Below, piece after piece: positions 25,617 through 33,032 of a stretch of 50,897 nucleotides of DNA; position 1 is the stretch's first letter; each line of letters begins with the position of its first letter. The notes under the pieces were generated by a model. The model did no database searches. It was not told where the DNA came from and was given only the letters and a program-made list of their open reading frames with translations. Position numbers and translations under genes: made by a program. The DNA is from Candidatus Nitrosopumilus sp. GTDB lineage: Archaea; Thermoproteota; Nitrososphaeria; Nitrososphaerales; Nitrosopumilaceae. The stretch lies in contig JAONKT010000002.1 of the NCBI GenBank assembly GCA_028377625.1, forward strand, positions 1 to 50,897, read 5' to 3'.

Positions 25617-25814
25617 AAACTTGCAGAGATTAAATTATCATAAAAGTCTTTTTATAAAATCATATGAATTTTTTTTATATTTTATTATTTTTTTTAAAAT
25701 AATTTCAACTTTTTTTAATTTACATTAATCTAATTGAAGACTTTAATTTTTGTTAATAAGAATATTGAAAATAATTTTTTGATATGTTATTTTTTTGTTA
25801 ACAAAGTTATAGTG

Positions 25815-25821
25815 TTATATA
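25815..25821 (+). promoter_or_regulatory. TATA box of the small HTH gene
   Basis: TTATATA is centred 26 bases upstream of the TTG start at 25844, the textbook distance for a leaderless archaeal transcript. The rest of 25617-25843 is very AT-rich with T-runs and no other feature seen. Confidence 0.65.
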
Positions 25822-25843
25822 GATCGGTTAGAATTTACATATA

Positions 25844-26074
25844 TTGAATCGTACAAACCAAAGCACGATAATTAAAGAAGCAATTAATTCATATCTTGAC
25901 AACGGTGTAACTGACAAACAAGATATCTATACAAAAGTAGTTGATGAACTCGGTGTTCCAAGACCTACAGTAAGAAGGGTCGCAAGAGATCTAAGAACTG
26001 AATTATTACAAAAAATTCAAATCTTACAATCTGATATGCCTAAAACCTCTGTTGCCTCTGAAGAAACTGAATAA
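25844..26074 (+). CDS. Small helix-turn-helix protein
   Basis: 76 residues, TTG start preceded by a well-placed TATA box. STIIKEAINSYLDNG followed by KQDIYTKVVDELGVPRPTVRRVARDLRTEL is a helix-turn-helix of the type used by transcription regulators, with the recognition helix at RPTVRRVARDL. It has no ligand domain; the tail is Ser/Thr/Glu-rich. It is likely an abundant small DNA-binding protein or regulator. The target is unknown. Confidence 0.8.
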   Translation: MNRTNQSTIIKEAINSYLDNGVTDKQDIYTKVVDELGVPRPTVRRVARDLRTELLQKIQILQSDMPKTSVASEETE

Positions 26075-26157
26075 TTCGACTCCCTTTTATTTTTAATTTA
26101 TACTATATTGTGATTTTTTGCATTACTATTATAAAGAATGAATTTTTGCAATTAATT

Positions 26158-26625
26158 ATGGGATATTGGCGTAATCATATGGCAACTATCATTACAGGTG
26201 CTTTTGCTATTGTTCTAACCGGACTTTGGGTACCATTTTATGATTATGCACCAATACTAAATTTCGTCTTTATCATGGCAGTACCAATAACTTGGTTCAT
26301 GGTTCTCACTTGTTGGTTATCTCAAAAAAGTGCGGACTATGCACATAATCATGGACATGAACATGTAGTTCATCAAAAAAAAAGCTTGAGTGATACACAA
26401 ACAGTTCAAGTTGAAATTCCTAAAAAAATTGATCTTTCAGAGATTAAACAAATTCAAGATGAATTATCTATTGAACTAAATGAAGTAAAATCATCTGTAG
26501 AACTAAAAGACAGTGAAATTGAAAGATTAAACCAAGAAATTACAAATCTAAAAACTTTAGTACAAATTGAGTCACTAAAAGCTGAATTGGCTAATTTAAA
26601 AATATTATCCTCAAAAAGAAAATAA
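26158..26625 (+). CDS. Two-helix membrane protein with His-rich linker and coiled coil
   Basis: The start is taken as ATG 26158 (MGYWRNHM), giving 155 residues; the longer frame upstream adds 16 residues that weaken the hydrophobic pattern. Two membrane helices (IITGAFAIVLTGLWVPFY and LNFVFIMAVPITWFMVLTCW) are followed by AHNHGHEHVVH, a possible metal-binding patch. A long charged coiled coil (about 85-150) ends in basic residues. The coiled coil presumably lies in the cytosol. No family recognised. Confidence 0.75.
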   Translation: MGYWRNHMATIITGAFAIVLTGLWVPFYDYAPILNFVFIMAVPITWFMVLTCWLSQKSADYAHNHGHEHVVHQKKSLSDTQTVQVEIPKKIDLSEIKQIQDELSIELNEVKSSVELKDSEIERLNQEITNLKTLVQIESLKAELANLKILSSKRK

Positions 26626-26627
26626 TT

Positions 26628-26747
26628 TCAATCTTTACAGTGACAAGTAACTACACCATGATTCTTTTTACAACTAGGACAACTTACAGCCCCACCATAA
26701 TGACATTTACATGAACATAATTCAGTTGGATCTTTTTTTAAAATCAA
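26628..26747 (-). CDS. Cys-rich 39-residue putative metal-binding peptide
   Basis: Frame from TTG at 26747 to TGA at 26628-26630. The peptide has CSCKCH, CPSC and CHC: seven cysteines and several histidines in 39 residues, as in small zinc or iron-sulfur binding proteins. It ends 2 bases after the convergent membrane-protein gene. There is no ATG, and it is very short, so translation is likely but not proved. Confidence 0.5.
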   Translation of the reverse strand: MILKKDPTELCSCKCHYGGAVSCPSCKKNHGVVTCHCKD

Positions 26748-26824
26748 TATTACTAGTTTATAGTGATACTATTTGACTTTTACAAAATTAAATTAATTAT
26801 TTCAAATATTTTTAATGTAAATAA

Positions 26825-27355
26825 TTATTCTTTTTTTAGTTTAGATGCAATTTGTAGAGTTTCATCAACCATTTCTTTCAATCTATCTTTTGCACTTTCA
26901 TCTGAAATTTGATTATCTGTAAATATTTCTGTAGTTAGATAAACTGCTTTTGGATTTGTTATTACTCTAAAGTATGATAACAATTGTGTAATGACTGTTT
27001 GAACATCAACAAAACCAATATTTCCAGCAGCTAAAATTGCCATACCTGCAACTTTACCTTCTGTTTTTTTGTAATCAACATATTCAAAGAGATTTTTTAA
27101 TGCAGAACTAAAAAATGAATTATAAATTGGAGAGCCAATTAGCCACACATCTGCTTCCATAATGTCTTTTGCAGCATTTTTAGTTGCTTCATTATACTCT
27201 ACGTCAAATCCTCTATAACATTCAATTTCTCCATCTGAAAGATTGATAAATTTTGTTTCTGAATTTTTTGATTTTGTATATTCATTAACATATTTCATAA
27301 TTATCTGTGTATTTGCAGTTTTTCTAGGACTAGCTGAAATAACTACAATTTTCAT
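26825..27355 (-). CDS. NADPH-dependent FMN reductase-like flavoprotein
   Basis: A flavodoxin-fold reductase of 176 residues. The phosphate loop ISASPRKTANT (residues 6-16) binds FMN. VWLIGSPIYNSFFSSALKNLFEY matches the FMN_red family. The substrate may be quinones, iron chelates or azo compounds. ATG at 27355. Just downstream of the tRNA-Arg gene on the same strand. Confidence 0.88.
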   Translation of the reverse strand: MKIVVISASPRKTANTQIIMKYVNEYTKSKNSETKFINLSDGEIECYRGFDVEYNEATKNAAKDIMEADVWLIGSPIYNSFFSSALKNLFEYVDYKKTEGKVAGMAILAAGNIGFVDVQTVITQLLSYFRVITNPKAVYLTTEIFTDNQISDESAKDRLKEMVDETLQIASKLKKE

Positions 27356-27406
27356 AATTTTAACTATTATCCTTTGTATTTAATTCCTGCAAATTATAAA
27401 ATAAAA

Positions 27407-27499
27407 CGGGCTTGGAGGGCTTCGATCCCTCGACCTGTAACTTAGGAGGCTACTGCGCTATCCATGTTGCGCGTCAAATTGACTCTGCGCTACAAGCCC
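27407..27499 (-). tRNA. tRNA-Arg (CCU anticodon) with D-arm insertion
   Basis: Read on the minus strand: acceptor GGGCTTG pairs with CAAGCCC, discriminator G. The anticodon stem GTAGC/GTTAC (one G-U) holds loop CTCCTAA, anticodon CCT. The T-arm is GAGGG-ATCGAAG-CCCTC. The gene is 93 nt, whereas the arms predict about 75. The excess of about 18 nt lies in or at the D-arm, where GCGC occurs three times (two pairs possible) with a 5-base GCGCA repeat flanking the extra segment. This fits a noncanonical intron removed by the splicing endonuclease. The exact splice points are ambiguous because of the repeat. Confidence 0.88.
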
Positions 27500-27529
27500 A
27501 GCAGAAAAAATATTCTAAATTATTTAAGC

Positions 27530-28234
27530 CTAATCAAGATTTGTTTGAATTAAATCTTGAATTTCTTTCCAATCTGAATTTTCTTTATGTTCCCATTTTT
27601 CATAATATACTACATCTTTTAGATCTAATCTTGGTAACCAACGTGCAGTTTCAAGATCTGGTTTATCAGCAAATTCATTTACATATCCTAAACACAAGTA
27701 TGCAACAGGAACTACATGTTCTGGTAATCCCAAAGTTTCTTTTAGAATGTCGTTTGAAAGAATACTGACCCAACCTAATCCTATTCCCTCTGTTCTTGCT
27801 GATAACCATAAATTTTGAATTGCACAACATACGCTGTACAAACCAGCTTCTGGAATACTTGATCTACCTATTACAAATGGACCAAATTTGGTTGGATCAT
27901 ATGTTACACAAAGATTGACAGGAGATTCTAAAATGCCTTCAAGCTTAAATGATAGATATTTTGATTTTTTTGGTTCTTCTACTATTTGAGATGAACGCTT
28001 TTTCTCTTCATCAAATGATTCTTTAATTTTCTTTTTAGTGACTTGATCTTTAATTAAAATGAAATTCCATGGTTGAGAAAAGCCTACTGATGGTGCATGA
28101 TGTGCAGCATGGAGGATTTTTGATAATTTCTCTTCTTCAATTGGTTTTGAGATAAAATGTGATCTAACATCCCTTCGTGAATAAATTGCCTTATAGAATC
28201 CTCTTTTTTCCTCATCAGTAAAATTAATTTCCAA
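27530..28234 (-). CDS. bluB: 5,6-dimethylbenzimidazole synthase (BluB)
   Basis: A nitroreductase-fold enzyme that breaks down FMNH2 with O2 to make the lower ligand of vitamin B12. 234 residues. Recognised by AIYSRRDVRSHF near the start, HHAPSVGFSQPWNF (about 54-67), and GRSSIPEAGLYSVCCAIQNLW followed by EGIGLGWVSIL, which match BluB better than other nitroreductases. TTG start at 28234. It works with the cobJ gene in this window to support cobalamin rather than pseudocobalamin. Confidence 0.9.
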   Translation of the reverse strand: MEINFTDEEKRGFYKAIYSRRDVRSHFISKPIEEEKLSKILHAAHHAPSVGFSQPWNFILIKDQVTKKKIKESFDEEKKRSSQIVEEPKKSKYLSFKLEGILESPVNLCVTYDPTKFGPFVIGRSSIPEAGLYSVCCAIQNLWLSARTEGIGLGWVSILSNDILKETLGLPEHVVPVAYLCLGYVNEFADKPDLETARWLPRLDLKDVVYYEKWEHKENSDWKEIQDLIQTNLD

Positions 28235-28316
28235 TATTTACACTCATTTTCTCTTTTTATTCAGCCTTTCTTTTCTTAAACGTTAATAATGTCTGAACCT
28301 TGCTTTCAACTTCAAT

Positions 28317-28390
28317 GGGCCTGTAGTCTAGCTGGTTAGGATACCGCCTCGACATGGCGGTGATCATGAGTTCGAATCTCATTAGGCCCA
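28317..28390 (+). tRNA. tRNA-Val (GAC anticodon)
   Basis: 74 nt. Acceptor GGGCCTG with TAGGCCC (one G-U) and discriminator A. D-arm GTCT-AGCTGGTTA-GGAT. Anticodon arm CCGCC-TCGACAT-GGCGG with anticodon GAC. T-arm ATGAG-TTCGAAT-CTCAT. No intron. Position 33, before the anticodon, is C instead of the near-universal U. The 3' CCA is not encoded. Confidence 0.95.
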
Positions 28391-28391
28391 C

Positions 28392-28396
28392 TTTTT
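28392..28396 (+). terminator. T-run after tRNA-Val
   Basis: Five T residues begin two bases after the discriminator base, a typical terminator of archaeal tRNA genes. Confidence 0.5.
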
Positions 28397-28397
28397 A

Positions 28398-28886
28398 TTA
28401 TTTTTCAGTTCTGAATTCATTTTCAGCAACACTCCATGTACTTTGAGTGATAATCATGCCTTCCGCAACAAAATTAGTTACTTCATTATTTATTATGGAT
28501 TGATACATTTCTGAACCTACTTCTGATTTATTTAAAATGAATGTATTTTTCAAAGGAACTTCAGCACCTCCAAAAATTTGTGCTCTTCCAGGTAACGCAA
28601 CATCTTCAGTAGAATATTTTCCAGAACCTAATAACACATCATCACCATAGAGTTGGTATTCAATTACTGGAACTACGTATATTTTTTCACTAGAATTTTT
28701 TACGAGAAATGTAAGAGTTAATTTTGTTTCATTCTCTCCAGATTCTCTTAATGTAACATCTGTTAATTCAACTTCAACTTGATCAAGTGATACATTATCT
28801 AAACTTGCATAGTAAACAATTCCTCCCATTAAAGCTAAAACTCCAGCTATTGCTGCATAAACTGTAAGTCTACTTTGAAGTGCCAT
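28398..28886 (-). CDS. Membrane-anchored LEA14-like protein
   Basis: 162 residues with one N-terminal membrane helix (YAAIAGVLALMGGIVYYAS). The rest is a beta-sandwich resembling the LEA14/WHy domain: VSLDQVEVELTDVTL, TKLTLTFLVKNSSEKIYVVPVIEYQLYGDDVLLGSG. It probably faces outside the cell. ATG at 28886. Convergent with tRNA-Val, ending within 8 bp. The exact role is unknown. Confidence 0.75.
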   Translation of the reverse strand: MALQSRLTVYAAIAGVLALMGGIVYYASLDNVSLDQVEVELTDVTLRESGENETKLTLTFLVKNSSEKIYVVPVIEYQLYGDDVLLGSGKYSTEDVALPGRAQIFGGAEVPLKNTFILNKSEVGSEMYQSIINNEVTNFVAEGMIITQSTWSVAENEFRTEK

Positions 28887-28967
28887 TTCAATATGATTCT
28901 TAATCTACAAGTAAAAAACGTTGTCAAGATCCAAATACATAATATTTGATATGATATTTGATAAAAT

Positions 28968-29465
28968 ATGGCTGCAATAGAACAAGCAATTTTAACTTGG
29001 ATTCATCTTGTTTCAGCTGCAATATGGGTGGGGGGTTCACTTTTTATTGGAATTGTATTTTCTCCACTTTTAAAAACTATGACTAGCACTCTTCAAGAAA
29101 GAATGCAAATAATGATCAGAGTTGGAAAACGATTTAACATAATTGCAGTACCTGCATTAATTATTATGATGATAACTGGTCTGTATAATTCCCATTTAAT
29201 ATTAGGTAAACCAAATATTCTTTTTGAAACAAGTTATGGACAATTTTTAGTAATTAAAATCATACTTGTTATTGTATTAATTATTGTATACGCAATACAT
29301 GTTAGAGTAATTCGTAAAGATGTTGAAGAAAAAATTATGTCAAATCAAATGTCTGAACCTGAAATACAAAAATTAAGAAAAAAAATTATTATCCTTGGTG
29401 AAATAACGGTTGTAATTTCTTTGGTGATTCTATTTTTAGCATCATTACTTGATGCTGGAGTTTGA
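28968..29465 (+). CDS. CopD-like four-helix membrane protein
   Basis: 165 residues with four membrane helices. The first (ILTWIHLVSAAIWVGGSLFIG) carries the His-x(6)-W-GG pattern of CopD/DUF2269-type proteins, with a possible metal or haem ligand His. Two further helices, IIAVPALIIMMITGLYNSHL and LVIKIILVIVLIIVYAIHV, lie before a charged loop and the last helix ITVVISLVILFLASLL. Copper import is one possibility; the low similarity leaves this open. The end overlaps the rtcA gene by 21 bp. Confidence 0.75.
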   Translation: MAAIEQAILTWIHLVSAAIWVGGSLFIGIVFSPLLKTMTSTLQERMQIMIRVGKRFNIIAVPALIIMMITGLYNSHLILGKPNILFETSYGQFLVIKIILVIVLIIVYAIHVRVIRKDVEEKIMSNQMSEPEIQKLRKKIIILGEITVVISLVILFLASLLDAGV

Positions 29466-30470
29466 TACTCCTTCAATAATTACTTCAAATCCTTCTGATA
29501 TTTTTCCAATCCCGTATTTACAACCTGTAATTTTTGATGTTACAAACAGATTTGTTTCTAAATGATTTGTAATTTCTTTAACTCGGAATACTGTTTTGCC
29601 TTCTGCTAAACTTGCAGGTACTACAATCATATCAGCTAATTTTTCATCTAACCCAAGTGAATTATTCATAAATTTATTAAAATTTAAATCAAAATTCTGT
29701 GTTTTTTTATTAAACAATGTATCAACCCCCATAATTGAATTATCATCAATACTATACATTAACAATGAAGCTCCAGAATCAATTGCTTTTTCTTCTTTAA
29801 TTATAATTTCTACATTATTTTTTTCTTTACAAATTTTTTCTTTTATTTTTTCTATTTCTTCTTCTATTATTATCAATGGAATTTTTGAAAATGTACAAAT
29901 TAATTTTACATTATTTGTTTTTCTTTCAAAAAAATTCACTAATTTTATTTTTGCTGGATATACTTCTAATTTTATTTCCCCACCGCCCTTTGGGTAGTAC
30001 CCTCTGTTAGTTATTTCAATTGAAAAGTTAATTCCCATTCTAGAATATGCTTCTTTGAGTATATACTGAGTATAATCCATTGATGGACTCCAAAGAACAT
30101 CTGTACCACCTTTAATTGTTAAACTAAGTTTTTTTTGTGAAATTGATACAACCGGAATTAAAACTTGAAGAATTAATGAAATACTTCCTGCTGTTTTAAC
30201 ATCTTCAATTAATTCTAAACTTTCTATATTGCGTGGAATAAATTTTAATTCTGTAGAACCTATTTCAGCTCCAATTACATCTGCATTTGTAATTTTTTGT
30301 AAAATTTTAATTGCAGTTAGATGTTGTGGTTTTAAACCACTATTCTTTCTATTCTTTCTAATATTTTCTAGATGAATTGGTTGGTTTGTTATACATGATA
30401 ATGTAATTGCTGAGCGTACTATCTGTCCACCACCTTCACCATGAGCTCCATTAATTTTTAAAAAATTCAT
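29445..30470 (-). CDS. rtcA: RNA 3'-terminal phosphate cyclase
   Basis: ATP-dependent conversion of RNA 3'-phosphate to a 2',3'-cyclic phosphate. 341 residues. Motifs include GAHGEGGGQIVRSAITLS (residues 8-25), LKPQHLTAI, GRGYYPKGGGE-like NRGYYPKGGGEI and, near the C-terminus, VKEITNHLETN, which contains the catalytic His region. ATG at 30470. Single gene, overlapping the convergent CopD-like gene. Confidence 0.93.
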   Translation of the reverse strand: MNFLKINGAHGEGGGQIVRSAITLSCITNQPIHLENIRKNRKNSGLKPQHLTAIKILQKITNADVIGAEIGSTELKFIPRNIESLELIEDVKTAGSISLILQVLIPVVSISQKKLSLTIKGGTDVLWSPSMDYTQYILKEAYSRMGINFSIEITNRGYYPKGGGEIKLEVYPAKIKLVNFFERKTNNVKLICTFSKIPLIIIEEEIEKIKEKICKEKNNVEIIIKEEKAIDSGASLLMYSIDDNSIMGVDTLFNKKTQNFDLNFNKFMNNSLGLDEKLADMIVVPASLAEGKTVFRVKEITNHLETNLFVTSKITGCKYGIGKISEGFEVIIEGVSNSSIK

Positions 30471-30531
30471 ATTTTTAACTAGTTTGTACTCTTTATGATA
30501 GTTTTTTAAAAAGAAATTTCCTATATTTTGT

Positions 30532-31026
30532 ATGAATGGTTTGTTGATAGGAAGATTTCAACCATTTCACTTGGGTCATCTTGAAGCATTAAAATTCGCA
30601 TTGTCTCAAGTGGATAAACTTTGGTTGGGTTTAGGAAGCTCAAACAGACCTATTGAAAGAAACAATCCGTTTTCTGCTGAAGAAAGAAAGAAAATGATCT
30701 TATCTTCAATTGATGATTCAATCAAAAATAAAATTACAATTTATTTTATTCCTGATTTAGATAATCATGTAAAATGGATTGAAAAAATTGATACTATAGT
30801 ACCAAATTTTGATATTATTTTTTCTAATGATCCATTAACTGATCATCTGTATTCAAAAAGAGCAACTCAAGTAATGGCTATTCCATTTTTAAAAAGAGAT
30901 CAATTATCTGGTACTAGAGTTAGGAATCTGATTAAAAGCGATCAAAAATGGGATGATTTAGTTCCCTCTGGTACTAAACTAATTTTAGAAAATTTGGATT
31001 CAAAAAATCGGCTACAAATTCTTTAA
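30532..31026 (+). CDS. nadM: Nicotinamide-nucleotide adenylyltransferase (archaeal NadM)
   Basis: Joins NMN and ATP to form NAD. 164 residues, archaeal type. GRFQPFHLGHLEA (HxGH nucleotide-binding motif, residues 7-19), SSNRPIERNNPFSAEERKKMI, and SGTRVRNLI (ISGTxxR-like) are seen. ATG start. A likely monocistronic gene followed by the aminotransferase after 39 bp. Confidence 0.93.
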   Translation: MNGLLIGRFQPFHLGHLEALKFALSQVDKLWLGLGSSNRPIERNNPFSAEERKKMILSSIDDSIKNKITIYFIPDLDNHVKWIEKIDTIVPNFDIIFSNDPLTDHLYSKRATQVMAIPFLKRDQLSGTRVRNLIKSDQKWDDLVPSGTKLILENLDSKNRLQIL

Positions 31027-31035
31027 TTATAAATA
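31027..31035 (+). promoter_or_regulatory. TATA box of the alanine-glyoxylate-type aminotransferase gene
   Basis: TTATAAATA immediately follows the nadM stop and is centred about 35 bases before the TTG start, giving a leader of around 9 bases. Confidence 0.5.
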
Positions 31036-31065
31036 AGCCTGAGCATAATCAATTTTGAAGATATT

Positions 31066-32223
31066 TTGGAATATTTAGTAATGTTACCAGGACCTACAAA
31101 TGTCCCTGAACGTGTTACTCGAGCAATGATCGAACCTTCAATTAATCACAGAAGTGATGATTTTGTAAAACTTTACGAAGAATGTGTAAATAATACAAAA
31201 AAAGTTTTTGATACTCAAGGGGATGCTGTTTGTTTATCTGCATCTGGTACTGGTGCTGTTGAATGTTCTGTTGTTAATTTAGTTAAAAAAGATGATAAAG
31301 TAATAATCCCTGTTAATGGTGAATTTAGTACTCGTTTAGCACAACAAATTGAATGGGCTGGTGGACAAACAATTAGAATTGAAACTGAACCAGGTGTTAA
31401 CCCTACATATGATCAAGTAAAAGAAGCATTTGATAACAACAAAGACGTAAAAGCATTCTATTGTGTTTGGAATGAAACTTCTACAGGCACTATGATTAAT
31501 TATCTTGATAGAATTAAAGATCTAACTTCTAGAAATGATTCCTATTATGTCTTGGACGGTGTCTCTATAGTAGGCGGAGAAGAACTTCACATGGATAAAT
31601 GGGGAATTGATATTGCAATGACTGGTGCACAAAAAACATTTGCATGTCCTCCAGGAATTTCACCAATCTGTATTAATTCTAGAACTAGAAAATACATGGA
31701 AGCAAATCCTCCAAATACAATGTATTTCAATTTACCAAGATATTTCAAATATTATGATGAAGCTAAACACACTCCATTTACTCCTGCATTACCAGTTCTT
31801 TTTGCATATAGAGAAGCAATGAGAATTATGTTTGAAGAGGGAATTGAACAAAGAATTCAACGTCACAGAATCTGCTCTGACGCTCTATATTCTGGTTTAT
31901 CAGCACTTGGATTAACACCATTTGCTAAGGAAGATTCACGTTCAACTGTAGTTATTGCATTAAATTATTTAGATGGATTAGAAGATAAAATATTCCGTGA
32001 TACATTAGCTAAAAAATTCAGAATTTTGGTTGCAGGTGGATTTGGTAATCTAAAAGGTAAAGTTTTCCGAGTTGGATGTATGGGTGAAGTAAATGCATCA
32101 CATGTTATGAGATGTATTTCTGGCATTGGTTCAACATTATCTATGATGGGATATGATACAGATTCACAAGCAGGTCTAAAGATCGCAGAAGATAAACTAA
32201 AGGCTCTTCCTAACCCTTCTTAA
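31066..32223 (+). CDS. Class V aminotransferase, alanine-glyoxylate / serine-pyruvate type
   Basis: 385-residue PLP enzyme. LVMLPGPTNVPERVTRAM at the start, SGTGAVECSVVNLV for the phosphate, YVLDGVSIVGGEELHMD for the pyridine Asp, and the Schiff-base lysine in TGAQKTFACPPG. The family transfers amino groups between alanine or serine and glyoxylate or pyruvate, linking glycine/serine metabolism. TTG start at 31066. The exact donor-acceptor pair is not determined. Confidence 0.9.
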   Translation: MEYLVMLPGPTNVPERVTRAMIEPSINHRSDDFVKLYEECVNNTKKVFDTQGDAVCLSASGTGAVECSVVNLVKKDDKVIIPVNGEFSTRLAQQIEWAGGQTIRIETEPGVNPTYDQVKEAFDNNKDVKAFYCVWNETSTGTMINYLDRIKDLTSRNDSYYVLDGVSIVGGEELHMDKWGIDIAMTGAQKTFACPPGISPICINSRTRKYMEANPPNTMYFNLPRYFKYYDEAKHTPFTPALPVLFAYREAMRIMFEEGIEQRIQRHRICSDALYSGLSALGLTPFAKEDSRSTVVIALNYLDGLEDKIFRDTLAKKFRILVAGGFGNLKGKVFRVGCMGEVNASHVMRCISGIGSTLSMMGYDTDSQAGLKIAEDKLKALPNPS

Positions 32224-32269
32224 GTTTGAGAACGTTTAACTAATATAAGGAAATTCGAAAACGATCACA

Positions 32270-33031
32270 TTGACTTTTGATAAAGGCTCATTAATTTTAG
32301 TAGATTATACTGCAAAAGTAAAAGATGATGATGAGGTTTTTGATACAACTATTGAAGCAGATGCAAAAAAATATTCACTTCATGAAGAAAATGCCAAATA
32401 TCATCCTAAACTAGTTTCTATTGGTGAGACATCTTATCCTGTTCTAAAAGGATTTGATGAAGCACTTGCAAAAACAGCTGTTGGTGATAAACTAACAGTT
32501 GAAGTTACACCTGACAAAGGTTTTGGTGCAAGAGATTCTGGTAAAGTTAGAATGATCCCACTTAGAAAATTAGGTGAGGATGCAGAAAAAGTTTCAGTAG
32601 GTGATACAATTGAAGTTGATAATAAAAGAGGAATTATCCGTTTTATTGGATCTGGTAGAGTTCAAATTGATTATAATCACAGATATGCAGGAAAAACTAT
32701 TCTCTTTGACGTTAATGTACTCAAATCACTTGACTCACCAAAAGACAAAGTTGATGCAATTTTAAAAGAAAGACTTCCTGTTGAAGATGATAAAATTACT
32801 TCTGAATTAAAAGATAAGGAAGTAAGTATAACAATTCCTGAAGAAATTTTACGTGCTGATGGTTTACAAATAATGAAACACTTTATCCAAATGGATATTT
32901 TCAAATTTGTTAATACTTTAGAAAAAATTAGTTTTGTTGAAACTCATATTAACAAACAAGCTCCTGTAAAGAAACCTGAAACAAAAAAACCTGAAACAAA
33001 AAAACCTGAAACAAAAGAAAAAACTGCTTAA
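32270..33031 (+). CDS. FKBP-type peptidyl-prolyl isomerase with KPET repeat tail
   Basis: SlyD-like archaeal FKBP, 253 residues, chaperone and prolyl isomerase. LILVDYTAKVKDDDEVFDTT begins the FKBP domain, YPVLKGFDEAL is the core, and the IF-domain-like insert covers about 90-150 (FGARDSGKVRMIPL, YNHRYAGKT). A further domain to ~240 is followed by KKPETKKPETKKPETKEK, encoded by three perfect 15-bp repeats. TTG start at 32270. Confidence 0.9.
   Translation: MTFDKGSLILVDYTAKVKDDDEVFDTTIEADAKKYSLHEENAKYHPKLVSIGETSYPVLKGFDEALAKTAVGDKLTVEVTPDKGFGARDSGKVRMIPLRKLGEDAEKVSVGDTIEVDNKRGIIRFIGSGRVQIDYNHRYAGKTILFDVNVLKSLDSPKDKVDAILKERLPVEDDKITSELKDKEVSITIPEEILRADGLQIMKHFIQMDIFKFVNTLEKISFVETHINKQAPVKKPETKKPETKKPETKEKTA
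32972..33016 (+). repeat. Three perfect 15-bp tandem repeats within the FKBP gene
   Basis: Units AAACCTGAAACAAAA at 32972-32986, 32987-33001 and 33002-33016 are identical and stay in frame, encoding the KPETK tail. This is a likely site of copy-number change between strains. Confidence 0.9.
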
Positions 33032-33032
33032 A

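Noticed and set aside
25617-25843. A 227-bp AT-rich gap, examined for a non-coding RNA
   Set aside because: It holds T-runs and one TATA box, but no stable hairpin or conserved-looking stem that would support an RNA gene.
27412-27768. A 118-codon plus-strand frame across the tRNA-Arg gene and the end of bluB
   Set aside because: The first part is the complement of a tRNA and the rest is antisense to BluB. No protein motif.
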